Shown: positions 9,089-17,740, numbered from the stretch's first letter. The stretch: 64,000 nt of DNA from Martinezella lusitana (GCF_016901135.1 NZ_JAFEVL010000010.1:372001-436000), one strand, 5' to 3'. The notes: a model not told the origin generated them from the letters alone. Program-made: numbers and translations.

Positions 9089-10036
9089 TCACGCAGTTGC
9101 GGGGATAGGCATCTTCAATCCTGTCAGTTGCTCCGAGACATCCCAAAGCCGCCGCCAGATGGCGGGATCGCGGACATGGGCGGCGATTTTGGCACGGACC
9201 GGCGGCCCCTTGAGCTCGTAGAAGCCGTTCGGGCCATACATGGCGCCGCCTTCTGCCTCAGGCGAAGTGGCGGCAAGAAGGGTCGGCAGAGCGCCGGCGG
9301 CAGCCGTCTGCGAGAATATCGGTTCCATGAATTTCATCAGGAATTCCAAAGAGCTTGCCTTGTCGCGGCCCATGCGCGGGCCTGCGGTCTGCAGACCGGT
9401 GACCGAGTAGCCGGGATGGGCGGCGATGCTTTTCAGCTTCCAGCCCTCGGCGCGGGCGATGCGGTCGAGTTCCGAGCTGAACAACAGCGTCGCCAGCTTC
9501 GACTGGCAATAGGCACGCCAGGCCCCATATTTTTTCCGCCATTGCAGATCTTCGAAATTGATCCTGCCGCTGCGGTGCGCCAGGCTGCTGACTGTGACCA
9601 CACGGGGGTTGTCGGCATCGAAAACCCTGGGCAGCAGTCGCATCGTCCAGGCGAAGTGACCGATATAGTTGGCGCCCATCTGCATCTCGAAGCCATCTTC
9701 CGTCTCGTGGCGATCAGGAATGGCCATGACGCCGGCATTGTTGATGAGCAGATCGATGCGCGGCACGGAGGCTGCGATGCGATCGGCCGTGCGCGCGACC
9801 GAATCGAGGCTGGCGAGATCAAGGGGCTCGAAGGCAACGTCTGCGCCTGATGTTGCCGCGCGGATTTTGGCGAGCGCCTCGGAACCCTTCTTCTCGTTGC
9901 GTGAGGCGATGATGACCTTTGCGCCAGCGCCGGCCAGCGCCTTGGCGGCTTCGTAGCCGATACCGCTATTGGCGCCGGTGATAACTGCAATTCGGCCTGT
10001 CTGCGGAGGAATGTCTTTCACTGTCCAGTCGGGCAT
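9089..10036 (-). CDS. Short-chain dehydrogenase/reductase (retinol dehydrogenase-like)
   Basis: NAD(P)-dependent oxidoreductase of 315 residues from the ATG at 10036, which has a CAGGAG ribosome site; an in-frame ATG at 10072 does not. The Rossmann motif TGANSGIG is at about residues 21-28, NNAGVMA at about 98-104, the catalytic Ser in VSSLAH and the catalytic pair in YCQSK (YxxxK). The extended C-terminal part and YGAWRAY element resemble the WW-oxidoreductase/retinol dehydrogenase-like branch of SDRs. Physiological substrate cannot be told. The downstream neighbour is convergent; upstream is a divergent methyltransferase. Confidence 0.85.
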   Translation of the reverse strand: MPDWTVKDIPPQTGRIAVITGANSGIGYEAAKALAGAGAKVIIASRNEKKGSEALAKIRAATSGADVAFEPLDLASLDSVARTADRIAASVPRIDLLINNAGVMAIPDRHETEDGFEMQMGANYIGHFAWTMRLLPRVFDADNPRVVTVSSLAHRSGRINFEDLQWRKKYGAWRAYCQSKLATLLFSSELDRIARAEGWKLKSIAAHPGYSVTGLQTAGPRMGRDKASSLEFLMKFMEPIFSQTAAAGALPTLLAATSPEAEGGAMYGPNGFYELKGPPVRAKIAAHVRDPAIWRRLWDVSEQLTGLKMPIPATA

Positions 10037-10087
10037 TGCGGAACTCCTGTGGAGGGATTTGGCATCGCCCATTGTATCTGGTCATAT

Positions 10088-10124
10088 CTTGCACTAAATG
10101 CAAGTTTGTATTTACTGAAAATAC
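10088..10124. promoter_or_regulatory. Two adjacent palindromes in a divergent promoter
   Basis: CTTGCA-CTAAA-TGCAAG (10088-10104) and GTATTT-ACTGA-AAATAC (10108-10124) lie side by side in the gap between the SDR and the methyltransferase genes. Both look like binding sites for dimeric regulators; the nearby TetR protein is one candidate. Confidence 0.35.
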
Positions 10125-10264
10125 GCAGCAATAGAAATCCGGGATTGTGCTTGCATATCAACGGTTCTCGATGGCCAAATGATGTGGAGCGCCTTCGAAA
10201 TGCCATGCTGCTCGGCCCTGATCGCGCCATATTTGCTATCGTAGCCGGAGATTGGATTCACGGA

Positions 10265-10963
10265 ATGACGACAAAGACCTCATGCTCTGATTTTGTGCAG
10301 TTTTTCCGCTCCTGGGTAAGCGATCCCCTGCGTGTCGCGGCGGTCGCGCCCTCGGGTGAACGCCTGGCCAGGCTGATGACTCAGGAGATCGAACCGCTCG
10401 ACGGCCCGATCCTCGAACTCGGCCCGGGCACGGGTGTTTTCACCCGCGCGCTGCTGACGCGCGGGATTCCGGAAAGCGCTCTGACCCTTGTCGAGTTCGG
10501 CGAGGAGTTTGCCGTTCGTCTGCGCGACCGCTTTCCGGAGGCTCGCGTGGTGCAGATGGATGCGGCGCAACTCGGCCAGTGCGGCCTCTTTGAGGATGCG
10601 CCTTTCGGCGCTGTGATCAGCGGCCTGCCGCTATTGTCCATGCCGCCCGCCAAGATCGCGGCGATTGTCGGCGGAGCCTTCGAGACGATGAAGCCGGGCG
10701 GAGCCTTCTATCAGTTCACCTACGGTCCGCGTTGCCCCATTTCGCGGTCCATCCTCGAAAGCCTCGGCCTGAAGGGGACACGCATCGGCGGCACGGTGCG
10801 CAACATACCGCCGGCCGGTGTCTACAGGATATCACGGCAGAATCCGCTGGAGATCTCAATCGGCGGCTCCAAATATCGTAGCACCGAGGGGAATGCTGGA
10901 ATCGCCGCCTATGCGCCCGAAGCCGGCAAGGCCGATATGGGGCGGCCCGAAGCAAGTGCATAG
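10265..10963 (+). CDS. PmtA-like phospholipid N-methyltransferase
   Basis: SAM-dependent methyltransferase of 232 residues from the ATG at 10265; upstream in-frame starts to 10049 give no recognisable sequence. The N-terminus FFRSWVSDPLRVAAVAPSG, the SAM motif LELGPGTGVFTRALL (about residues 50-64), and the late motifs QFTYGP and VRNIPPAGVY match the rhizobial PmtA type that converts phosphatidylethanolamine to phosphatidylcholine. It also resembles the RrmA/KsgA-like fold, so another small-lipid substrate is possible. Its C-terminal tail of about 35 residues is longer than in the classical enzyme. A TetR regulator starts 11 bases downstream, so the pair probably forms an operon. I call it a paralogue rather than the housekeeping pmtA. 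Confidence 0.7.
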   Translation: MTTKTSCSDFVQFFRSWVSDPLRVAAVAPSGERLARLMTQEIEPLDGPILELGPGTGVFTRALLTRGIPESALTLVEFGEEFAVRLRDRFPEARVVQMDAAQLGQCGLFEDAPFGAVISGLPLLSMPPAKIAAIVGGAFETMKPGGAFYQFTYGPRCPISRSILESLGLKGTRIGGTVRNIPPAGVYRISRQNPLEISIGGSKYRSTEGNAGIAAYAPEAGKADMGRPEASA

Positions 10964-10974
10964 CGGGGGGTAAG

Positions 10975-11628
10975 ATGGCGGATATGCCTGATGTCGATGT
11001 CGTCGTGAAGGAGGGCCGGCGGGAGCGCAAGCGCCGCCAGACCCGCGAGCGCATCGAAACCGCCGCCCTGGGGCTTTTCCTGGAGCGCGGCTTTGACAGC
11101 ACCACGATCGAGGACATCACCGAGGCTGCCGATGTGTCCAAGCGCAGCTTTTTCGATTATTTCCCGAGCAAGGAAGATGTGGTCGCTGCCTGGCAGGATA
11201 GTTTCTCTGGTGAGTTGATCGAGGCGGTTGCTGCTCAGCCCAAGGATGCGGCCATCGTCGATGTCATCGAGGCAGCGGTCAATGCGGCGCTCCGCGTCGC
11301 TATCTCGGATCCGAAGAACCTCGCCATCGCCGCCTTGATCCGCGATACCCCCACTCTTTGCGCCCGCGATCAGTTGAAATATGCCAAGCTTGAGAGGAAG
11401 CTGGCGGACGCGCTGCATGCCCGTTGCCGTGGCGGCGACGAGGAGCGGTTCCGCCTTAACCTGCTGTCGGCAGCCGTCGTCAGCATGCTGCGCATCGGCG
11501 GCGAGCGCTGGGGCGCGGGGCGGCAGGATATGTCGCTGGAAGAATTCGCCCGCAGCATGTTCGACGAGCTTTGGACAGCTCTTGCCGATCTGGGTACGCA
11601 AGCGCGCCAACACGTGCCCGCGCGGTAA
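10975..11628 (+). CDS. TetR-family regulator
   Basis: Regulator of 217 residues. The N-terminal DNA-binding domain reads RRQTRERIETAALGLFLERG and then TTIEDITEAADVSKRSFFDYFPSKEDV (about residues 41-67), a textbook TetR helix-turn-helix. The C-terminal ligand domain is unclassified. It begins 11 bases after the PmtA-like gene with a GGGGGTAAG ribosome site, so it is likely co-transcribed and may autoregulate that operon via the palindromes near 10088-10124. The ligand is unknown. Confidence 0.9.
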   Translation: MADMPDVDVVVKEGRRERKRRQTRERIETAALGLFLERGFDSTTIEDITEAADVSKRSFFDYFPSKEDVVAAWQDSFSGELIEAVAAQPKDAAIVDVIEAAVNAALRVAISDPKNLAIAALIRDTPTLCARDQLKYAKLERKLADALHARCRGGDEERFRLNLLSAAVVSMLRIGGERWGAGRQDMSLEEFARSMFDELWTALADLGTQARQHVPAR

Positions 11629-11871
11629 TCTCGATGCGGGCGAACGGCCCATCGCCAGCTGCCTCGGAATGGTCGGCGTCGATCCCCGCATTTCGCAAGG
11701 ATGAATTCGTTACGCGGGAGCGCATTGCATCTGCCAACCCGCCGCCCCATCTTTTTCCAAGTCGCGGCCTCATTCCCCCTCGCGAGAAGCTCGACCTGCC
11801 CGAGAAACCTCGGCCTGCTCGAATGCCAAAAAAGCCAGATACATTTCAGACCAGCAAAAGGGACTATAACC

Positions 11872-12753
11872 ATGTCAGATTTCGACGCAGCCAAGTCCGG
11901 TCAATTCAAGATCGGCGGCGACCTCCCCGTCCATCGTCTCGGCTTCGGTGCCATGCGCATTACCGGGTCCGGTATCTGGGGCGAGCCGGAAAACCACGAC
12001 GAAGCCGTCCGCACCCTGAAGCGCCTGCCGGAACTCGGCATAAACTTTATCGACACGGCCGATTCCTATGGCCCCGATGTTTCCGAACGCCTCATCAAGG
12101 AGGCGCTGCACCCCTACGGCAATGGCCTTGTCGTCGCCACCAAGGCCGGATTGACGCGAACCGGCCCCAATGTCTGGGTACCTGTCGGCCGCCCGGAATA
12201 TCTGATCCAGCAGGCGCACAAGAGCCTGCGCAATCTCGGTGTCGACCGGATCGATCTCTGGCAGCTTCACCGCATCGATCCGAAGGTGCCGGCGGCTGAA
12301 CAGTTCGACGCCGTGAAGTCTCTGCTCGCCGCCGGGATCGTCCGCCATGCGGGCTTGAGCGAGGTGTCTGTCGCCGACATCGAGGCGGCATCGAAGCATT
12401 TCAAGGTGGTGACGGTGCAGAACCGCTACAATCTCGTTGATCGCACCAGCGAAGACGTGCTCGATTATTGCGAGAAGCACAATATCGGCTTCATCCCCTG
12501 GTTCCCGCTTGCCGCGGGCGACCTCGCCAAGGAAGGCTCGCTTCTCGACACTATCGCCAAGAAGCACAATGCCGCTCCGAGCCAGATCGCCCTTGCCTGG
12601 GTGCTAAAGCGCAGCCCTGTGATGCTGCCGATCCCCGGCACGGGCAAGGTCAAGCACCTGGAAGAAAATACCGCCGCCGTCAACATTGTCCTCTCTGACG
12701 AGGAATTCGCGGCTCTGGATGCCGAGGGCCGGAAAGCGTTCAAGGCGGCTTGA
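11872..12753 (+). CDS. Aldo/keto reductase
   Basis: NADPH-dependent carbonyl reductase of 293 residues from the ATG at 11872. An in-frame extension to 11701 has no family similarity. The (beta/alpha)8 barrel shows the catalytic Asp and Tyr in [14 protein letters not shown] (about residues 59-72), the Lys in VVATKAGL and the His in LWQLHRID, a full AKR tetrad. The C-terminal cofactor loop [14 protein letters not shown] is also intact. It belongs to the bacterial group near YajO/PdxI-like reductases. The gene stands alone; the 243 bases upstream contain no other convincing gene. Confidence 0.9.
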   Translation: MSDFDAAKSGQFKIGGDLPVHRLGFGAMRITGSGIWGEPENHDEAVRTLKRLPELGINFIDTADSYGPDVSERLIKEALHPYGNGLVVATKAGLTRTGPNVWVPVGRPEYLIQQAHKSLRNLGVDRIDLWQLHRIDPKVPAAEQFDAVKSLLAAGIVRHAGLSEVSVADIEAASKHFKVVTVQNRYNLVDRTSEDVLDYCEKHNIGFIPWFPLAAGDLAKEGSLLDTIAKKHNAAPSQIALAWVLKRSPVMLPIPGTGKVKHLEENTAAVNIVLSDEEFAALDAEGRKAFKAA

Positions 12754-12980
12754 GACCCTCCAGCTTCGGCGAACAAGGCCGAGGCCGCGAATCGAAAGCG
12801 CAGGGGCGGCGGCGGAAATATCTCCGCCGCTTCATGGCGGAGTTTCATCGAATGACATGTCGAAATGCGTGATCACGATCATGTGAATCGTGGTTCTCGG
12901 CCATGCGACGGCTGTAAAATAGGCGGCAGAATGCCATGATTGCCAGTGCTATGCGGCATTTTCGGGATATGTGAACAAAA

Positions 12981-13001
12981 GCAATGCGCTCAGCGCATTG
13001 C
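12981..13001. promoter_or_regulatory. Perfect palindrome upstream of the small RNA
   Basis: Arms GCAATGCGCT (12981-12990) and AGCGCATTGC (12992-13001) pair perfectly around one central base. It lies about 50-60 bases before the estimated 5' end of the small RNA, so it may be an operator for its promoter; a short hairpin in RNA is the alternative. Confidence 0.45.
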
Positions 13002-13049
13002 TGCATTGCGAAGGCCGGTCTGTTCAGGTCCCCGCCGGCGTTTTATTTA

Positions 13050-13178
13050 TTTCATCGAAGGTAGCGCACCTCCTCCTCCCAGCGCTCCTTCATTGATTGG
13101 CAACACTCCTCCTCCTCCCAGTTGCCAATCCGAATCAAGAGCCCGATGCATCCTCCTCCCGCGTCGGGCTCTTTTTTT
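13050..13178 (+). ncRNA. Anti-Shine-Dalgarno sRNA, alpha-r14 (NfeR1) type
   Basis: Trans-acting small RNA candidate of about 120-130 bases with three consecutive hairpins, each with a CCTCCTCCC motif in the loop. Stem 1 is AGCGC (13063-13067)/GCGCT (13082-13086). Stem 2 is the 10-bp perfect GATTGGCAAC (13095-13104)/GTTGCCAATC (13121-13130). Stem 3 is GAGCCCGA (13139-13146)/TCGGGCTC (13164-13171) followed by seven T, an intrinsic terminator. This architecture matches the alpha-r14 family of Rhizobiales (Smr14C2/NfeR1 in Sinorhizobium), whose loops pair with ribosome binding sites of many mRNAs, often ABC transporter genes. The 5' end is estimated; no clear promoter box was identified. Confidence 0.88.
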
Positions 13179-13339
13179 CTTCTATCACCAGTGACATGCC
13201 GCCCTCGATCATGGCGTTGCGCCTTTGCAATGCGTCGTGAATTAGCGCCGCATCATATGGCCAAGAACGGCCTGAGCCGCTTGCACCGAAGGCATCGATG
13301 CGTAGAGTGGCGCGACATTCAGGCGTAGGAAGAGGTTGC

Positions 13340-14644
13340 ATGATGCAGCGCGTGGCAGGTTCGGGCCGATGGGGAAGCGTGCTTCTCCGGACTGTCGCCG
13401 TCGTCGTGACGCTGTCACTCGTGGCCTGTGGCCGTCCGATCGGGGTCATGCAGCCGATCAGTGAAAATGTCCCGGGGACGTCGAAGGTCGATCTCTTGGT
13501 CGCCACCACGCGCTTGCCGGACAAGGATCCGGCAATCCTGTTTTCAGGCGAACGCGGTCCCGGACTGAAGGTGGATGCGGTCAGCGTCTCGATCCCGCCG
13601 GAAGCCAATCGCAAGGTCGGTCAGGTGCAATGGCCGAGCCGCCTGCCGGGCGACCCCTTGAAGAATTTCGTGACGACTGCCGTCAAGCCGATACCGACCG
13701 AAGCAGACGGGCGAGCCTGGCTGCATGCGGAGCTGCGGAAGAACAAGCGTGTGCTGATCTTCGTGCATGGCTTCAACAACCGCTATGAGGATGCGGTCTA
13801 TCGCTTCGCGCAGATCGTTCACGATTCGCATGCCGAAGTCGCGCCCATCGTTTTCACCTGGCCGTCGCGGGCCAGCATTTTCGACTATGCCTACGACAAG
13901 GAAAGCACCAACTATTCCCGTGACTCGCTGGAAGAGCTGCTGCGCCGCGTCGCAGCCGATCCTTCTGTCGGCGACATCACGGTCATGGCGCATTCGATGG
14001 GCAGCTGGCTTGCAGTCGAATCCCTCAGGCAAATGGCGATCCGCAACGGCCGCGTCGCGCCGAAGATCAACAATGTCATTCTCGCTTCGCCCGATCTCGA
14101 CGTCGATGTCTTCGGCCGGCAGTTTGCAGCGCTTGGCAAGGACAAGCCGCATTTCACGCTGTTTGTCTCGCGCGACGACCGGGCATTGTCGCTCTCGCGG
14201 CGCATTTCCGGTAATATCGATCGCCTGGGCCAGATCGATCCCGCAGCCGAGCCCTATCGCAGCGAGCTGGAAAAGCAGGGGATCACCGTGCTCGATCTCA
14301 CCAAGCTCAAGACCGGCGACAGCTTGAATCACGGCAAGTTCGCCGAGAGCCCCGAGGTGGTGAAGCTGATCGGTGCCCGGCTGATTGCGGGCCAGACGAT
14401 CACTGATTCCGATGTCGGTATCGGCGATGCCGTCGGCGCGGTTGCCATGGGTGCCGCGCAAACCGTCGGCAGCGTGGCTGGCGCTGCCATCAGCGCCCCG
14501 ATCGCCATCTTCGACCCTCGAACGCGTGCGAACTACGGTGAGCAATTGCGCCGCGTCGGTGCTTCCGCCGGCAATACGGTCGGTTCCGTCGGCGATAGCG
14601 TTCAGACGACGGGCAGCAATGTCGGAGAGGCATTGGGGCAGTAA
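13340..14644 (+). CDS. DUF900 alpha/beta-hydrolase lipoprotein
   Basis: Predicted lipoprotein esterase of 434 residues from the ATG at 13340, which follows an AGGAAGAGG ribosome site. The N-terminus is a lipoprotein signal ending in LSLVAC-G (Cys at about residue 29). The alpha/beta-hydrolase core has the oxyanion stretch LIFVHGFNNRYEDAVYRFAQ (about residues 136-155) and the nucleophile elbow AHSMGSWL with Ser at about residue 218, typical of DUF900 proteins. A Gly/Ala/Ser-rich tail of about 80 residues (alternating GxxxG and VGSV patterns) follows the hydrolase domain and is unusual. The substrate is unknown. It has its own transcription unit just after the small RNA. Confidence 0.8.
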   Translation: MMQRVAGSGRWGSVLLRTVAVVVTLSLVACGRPIGVMQPISENVPGTSKVDLLVATTRLPDKDPAILFSGERGPGLKVDAVSVSIPPEANRKVGQVQWPSRLPGDPLKNFVTTAVKPIPTEADGRAWLHAELRKNKRVLIFVHGFNNRYEDAVYRFAQIVHDSHAEVAPIVFTWPSRASIFDYAYDKESTNYSRDSLEELLRRVAADPSVGDITVMAHSMGSWLAVESLRQMAIRNGRVAPKINNVILASPDLDVDVFGRQFAALGKDKPHFTLFVSRDDRALSLSRRISGNIDRLGQIDPAAEPYRSELEKQGITVLDLTKLKTGDSLNHGKFAESPEVVKLIGARLIAGQTITDSDVGIGDAVGAVAMGAAQTVGSVAGAAISAPIAIFDPRTRANYGEQLRRVGASAGNTVGSVGDSVQTTGSNVGEALGQ

Positions 14645-14771
14645 AGCCCCCATCACACGCCAAGGACTTTCCGCCGCCTTTTCGAAACTCCATAGCCAGT
14701 CTGGCTGATCTGATATATCACAGAGTCGCGCCATATCGGACATGGCGGCACTTTGCGGATGGGCTTTCGGC

Positions 14772-16019
14772 ATGGGCGAAAACAAGCGTACGGTCATCAT
14801 TGTCGGCGCCGGCGTCATCGGCGCGGCGATCGCGTTGGAATTGCAGCGGCGTGGCCGGCAGGTGACATTGGTGGACAGGGCGGGGCCAGGGGAGGGCACC
14901 TCCTTCGGCAACATGGCAAGCATCGCGCTCGATTTTGCCGCCGGTTCCGGCCCCTCCACCTGGTCGAAGATTCCGGGCTGGCTCTTGGATCCGCAAGGCC
15001 CCGTGTGGCTGAGACCCCCCTATGCGCTGAAGATGCTGCCCTGGTTCCTGCGTTTCATCGCAGCTGGTCGCCCTTCGCGGCTTCGCGAGATCGAGGATGC
15101 CGGCATGAGCCTGTCGCGTCATGCCCTTTCCGATTTTAGGGCGATGCTTGCCGCTGCCGGCGCGCCTGAGCTGATGACGGAGGAGGGGTGCCTCTCGATC
15201 TACGAGACCGAAGCGGAATTTGCCGGCGAGCGCGCGCATATTGAGCTGATGCAGCGCTATGGCATGGAACACCGGGTTCTCTCTGGCGCTGAAATCCGCG
15301 ATCACGAGCCCGCTCTCTCTCCCGCCATTGCCAAGGCCGTGCTATTGCCGGACAACAAATCCATCCGCGACCCTTATAAGCTCGTGCTCACGCTGATGGC
15401 GGCGGCGAAGGCGCTCGGCGCGACCTTCGTCTCCGGGACAGTGCGAACCGTGGAGCGTCAGTCGGACGGCGACGTGGCCGTGTTGTTCGAGGACGGAACC
15501 CGACTTCAAGCCAACGATATCGTGCTTGCCGCCGGCGTGCGCACGCGGTTTATCGCTTCCGCTCTCGGCGAGCCGATCCCGCTGGAGACCGAACGCGGCT
15601 ATCACACGCAGATCATGAAGCCCGGCATCGCCATGCGCTATTCCATCATCTGGCCGCGCCGCGCCTTCATGGTGACGCCGACGGCCGGCGGCATCCGCGT
15701 GGGCGGCAATGTCGAGCTGGCCGGCCTCGATGCGCCGCCGGATTATCGCCGTCCCCGCATTCTCGTCCGTCACGCCCAAAGAGCGTTGCCCGGATTGCAG
15801 GTGGAAGATGCCAAGGATTGGATGGGTCATCGCCCGGCATTGCCGGATACGATCCCGATCATCTCGCCGTCGTCGCGTGTTCCGGGTGTCTGGTACGCGA
15901 CCGGCCACGGCCATCTCGGGCTGACCTTTTCGGCGACGACAGCGCGGCTGATGGCCGATATGATGACCGGCATCGCCCCTGCTGTCGATATGACGCCGTT
16001 CCGCATCAACCGCTACTAG
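14772..16019 (+). CDS. FAD-dependent D-amino acid (hydroxy-D-proline) dehydrogenase, DadA-like
   Basis: Flavoenzyme of 415 residues. The FAD-binding Rossmann motif VIIVGAGVIGAAIALELQRR lies at about residues 8-27, and the C-terminal DAO signature with GVWYATGHGHLGLTFSA at about 378-394. The fold and length match DadA-type dehydrogenases that oxidise D-amino acids to imino acids. The next gene, 33 bases downstream, is a 4-hydroxyproline epimerase of the proline racemase family, so cis-4-hydroxy-D-proline is the likely substrate, as for HypO of hydroxyproline degradation. An in-frame ATG at 14742 is an alternative start; neither start has a strong ribosome site. The remaining pathway genes (deaminase, aldehyde dehydrogenase) are not in the window. 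Confidence 0.82.
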   Translation: MGENKRTVIIVGAGVIGAAIALELQRRGRQVTLVDRAGPGEGTSFGNMASIALDFAAGSGPSTWSKIPGWLLDPQGPVWLRPPYALKMLPWFLRFIAAGRPSRLREIEDAGMSLSRHALSDFRAMLAAAGAPELMTEEGCLSIYETEAEFAGERAHIELMQRYGMEHRVLSGAEIRDHEPALSPAIAKAVLLPDNKSIRDPYKLVLTLMAAAKALGATFVSGTVRTVERQSDGDVAVLFEDGTRLQANDIVLAAGVRTRFIASALGEPIPLETERGYHTQIMKPGIAMRYSIIWPRRAFMVTPTAGGIRVGGNVELAGLDAPPDYRRPRILVRHAQRALPGLQVEDAKDWMGHRPALPDTIPIISPSSRVPGVWYATGHGHLGLTFSATTARLMADMMTGIAPAVDMTPFRINRY

Positions 16020-16052
16020 GACAAGACCGATGTCCGGATTGGAGCAAACGAT

Positions 16053-17090
16053 ATGAGATGGAAACGCACGATCCAGTTGCTGGATGTTCATTGCGAGGGC
16101 GAGATCGGCAGGGTTGCCATCGGCGGCGTGCCGAAGATCCCCGGCAACAGCATTGCCGAGCAATTGCATTGGCTGAACACCGATCCGAAGGGCGAGGAGT
16201 TGCGTCGCTTCCTGGTGCTCGAGCCGCGCGGTGCGCCGATCGGCTCCGTCAACCTGCTGTTGCCGGCCAAGCATCCCGATGCCGATGCCGCCTTCGTCAT
16301 CCTGCAGCCGGATCAGGCGCATGCAAGCTCCGGCTCCAATTCCATCTGCGTAACCACGGCCCTGCTTGAATCCGGCATCGTCGAGATGAAGGAGCCGGAA
16401 ACGGTGGTGACGCTCGAAACCGCCGCCGGTCTGGTCAGGGCAACCGCCACCTGCCGCGACGGCCGATGCGAGAAGGTGCGGCTAACCATGGTGCCCTCCT
16501 TCGTGCATGAACTGGATGTCGAGATCGACACGCCGCAATGGGGCAGGATCAAGCTCGACCTCTGCTACGGCGGCATCTTCTATGCGCTCGTCGATGTCGG
16601 CCAGATCGGTGTGACGATCGAGAAAGCCAATGCTGCTGATCTCGTTCAGGCGGGCATGATCCTCAAGGACATGATCAACCGCACGATGTCGGTCGTCCAT
16701 CCGGAAATCCCGGCGATCTCCGGCGTCGCCTACGTGATGTTCCGCGACATCGATGCCGATGGCGCCATCCGCACCTGCACGACCATGTGGCCCGGCCGCG
16801 CCGATCGCTCGCCCTGCGGTACCGGCAATTCCGCCAACCTGGCGACACTGCATGCGCGCGGCAAGGCCAAGGTCGGCGATGTCTTCAAGTCCCGCTCGAT
16901 CATCGGTTCGGAGTTCGAGGTGGGCCTGCAGGCGGTGACCGAAGTTGCCGGCAAGCCGGCCATCATCCCGACAATCACCGGCCGAGGCTTCACCTTCGGC
17001 CTGAGCCAGGTGGCGCTCGATCCCTTCGATCCGATGGCGGAAGGCTTTGCGATGACGGATGTCTGGGGGCCTTCGGCGGGGGATATTTGA
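16053..17090 (+). CDS. Proline racemase-family 4-hydroxyproline 2-epimerase (Ser/Cys type)
   Basis: Cofactor-independent epimerase of 345 residues, the usual length of the family. The second catalytic site is present as DRSPCGTGNSANLA (Cys at about residue 253), but the first, normally MCGHG, reads SSGSNS, so Ser replaces Cys at about residue 93. In this superfamily Ser/Cys members have been linked to hydroxyproline epimerisation, sometimes with dehydratase side activity, while Cys/Thr members are trans-3-hydroxyproline dehydratases. It follows the DadA-like gene by 33 bases, forming an operon that would convert trans-4-hydroxy-L-proline to the D-epimer and oxidise it. Some annotations would read simply proline racemase. 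Confidence 0.82.
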   Translation: MRWKRTIQLLDVHCEGEIGRVAIGGVPKIPGNSIAEQLHWLNTDPKGEELRRFLVLEPRGAPIGSVNLLLPAKHPDADAAFVILQPDQAHASSGSNSICVTTALLESGIVEMKEPETVVTLETAAGLVRATATCRDGRCEKVRLTMVPSFVHELDVEIDTPQWGRIKLDLCYGGIFYALVDVGQIGVTIEKANAADLVQAGMILKDMINRTMSVVHPEIPAISGVAYVMFRDIDADGAIRTCTTMWPGRADRSPCGTGNSANLATLHARGKAKVGDVFKSRSIIGSEFEVGLQAVTEVAGKPAIIPTITGRGFTFGLSQVALDPFDPMAEGFAMTDVWGPSAGDI

Positions 17091-17144
17091 GGGCAGACAA
17101 GGAATCGGTTCCGTTCGCATGGAGAGTTTTGCCCCTCACCCTCA

Positions 17145-17258
17145 CCCTCTCCCCGCATGCTGGGAGAGGGGACTAGCTCTGCATTCTCGTCTAAGCAAAT
17201 CGCTGGAAGGAAGGCTGCGGCTGCGTCCATCCCCTTCTCCCCGCGAGCGGGGAGAAGG
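17145..17258. repeat. Rhizobial palindromic repeat pair (RIME-like)
   Basis: Two palindromes lie in the 215-base gap after the epimerase gene: CCCTCTCCC (17145-17153) / GGGAGAGGG (17162-17170), and CCTTCTCCCCGC (17233-17244) / GCGGGGAGAAGG (17247-17258). Such GC-rich pairs are typical of dispersed RIME/BIME-like elements of rhizobia. They also separate two convergent transcription units. Confidence 0.7.
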
Positions 17259-17305
17259 TGGCCGCCCTTCGACAAGCTCAGGAGGCCGGATGAGGGGCTG
17301 CCCTG

Positions 17306-17740
17306 CTATTTCGCTGGATAGATCACACCCTTGCGCAGGATGATATTGCCATAGAGCCTTGGCTCGCTGGTCTGTATCAGCGCATGCGCCTGCTCGACGC
17401 GCTCGTAGAATTCCGCCGGCAGCAATGGCACGACCTTGATGTCGGGCACATGCCGGGCGCAGCACTCGATCATCTCGGCATGGACCGGATCGACGGCGTC
17501 GCGATCCTGCCGGACGGTCGCCCGGAAGATCGCCTGCGGCACGAAATCGTCGATCGGCAGCACGCTGAGCACGGCATCAAGCACGCGGATGACGCCGTGG
17601 CCGTCGAGGCGGATAAGGCGGCGCCCGTGTTCGAGGCCGGGATAGTTGCCGTCCACGAGGGCTATCTCGTCGCCGTGGCCCATGGCGCGCAGGGTTGCCA
17701 GAAGCTCGGGGCTCAACAGCGGGTCAATGCCCTTCAGCAT
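17306..17740 (-). CDS. RbsD/FucU-family sugar mutarotase
   Basis: Small cytoplasmic protein of 144 residues that speeds anomer conversion of sugars after import. FucU/RbsD hallmarks are the N-terminal MLKGIDPLLSPELLATLRAM, GHGDEIALVDGNYPG (about residues 21-35) with the catalytic His, and the C-terminal YGNIILRKGVI. It is closer to FucU (fucose mutarotase) than RbsD. Its start overlaps the 3' end of the ROK gene by 17 bases, with an AAGGAG ribosome site, so the two are co-transcribed. The context beside a fructose ABC operon suggests it handles the imported ketose anomers, though the true sugar is not proven. Confidence 0.85.
   Translation of the reverse strand: MLKGIDPLLSPELLATLRAMGHGDEIALVDGNYPGLEHGRRLIRLDGHGVIRVLDAVLSVLPIDDFVPQAIFRATVRQDRDAVDPVHAEMIECCARHVPDIKVVPLLPAEFYERVEQAHALIQTSEPRLYGNIILRKGVIYPAK

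Larger units (their letters stand above)
12754..13339. other. 586-base intergenic region holding a small RNA
   Basis: After the aldo/keto reductase stop there is a hairpin GCGGCGGA (12809-12816) / TCCGCCGC (12823-12830), then a 21-base palindrome at 12981-13001, then the anti-SD small RNA at about 13050-13178. No protein-coding gene is supported. Confidence 0.7.

Noticed and set aside
13544..14959. 471-codon open frame antisense to the DUF900 gene
   Set aside because: High-GC antisense shadow; no motif and the sense strand encodes a clear lipoprotein hydrolase.
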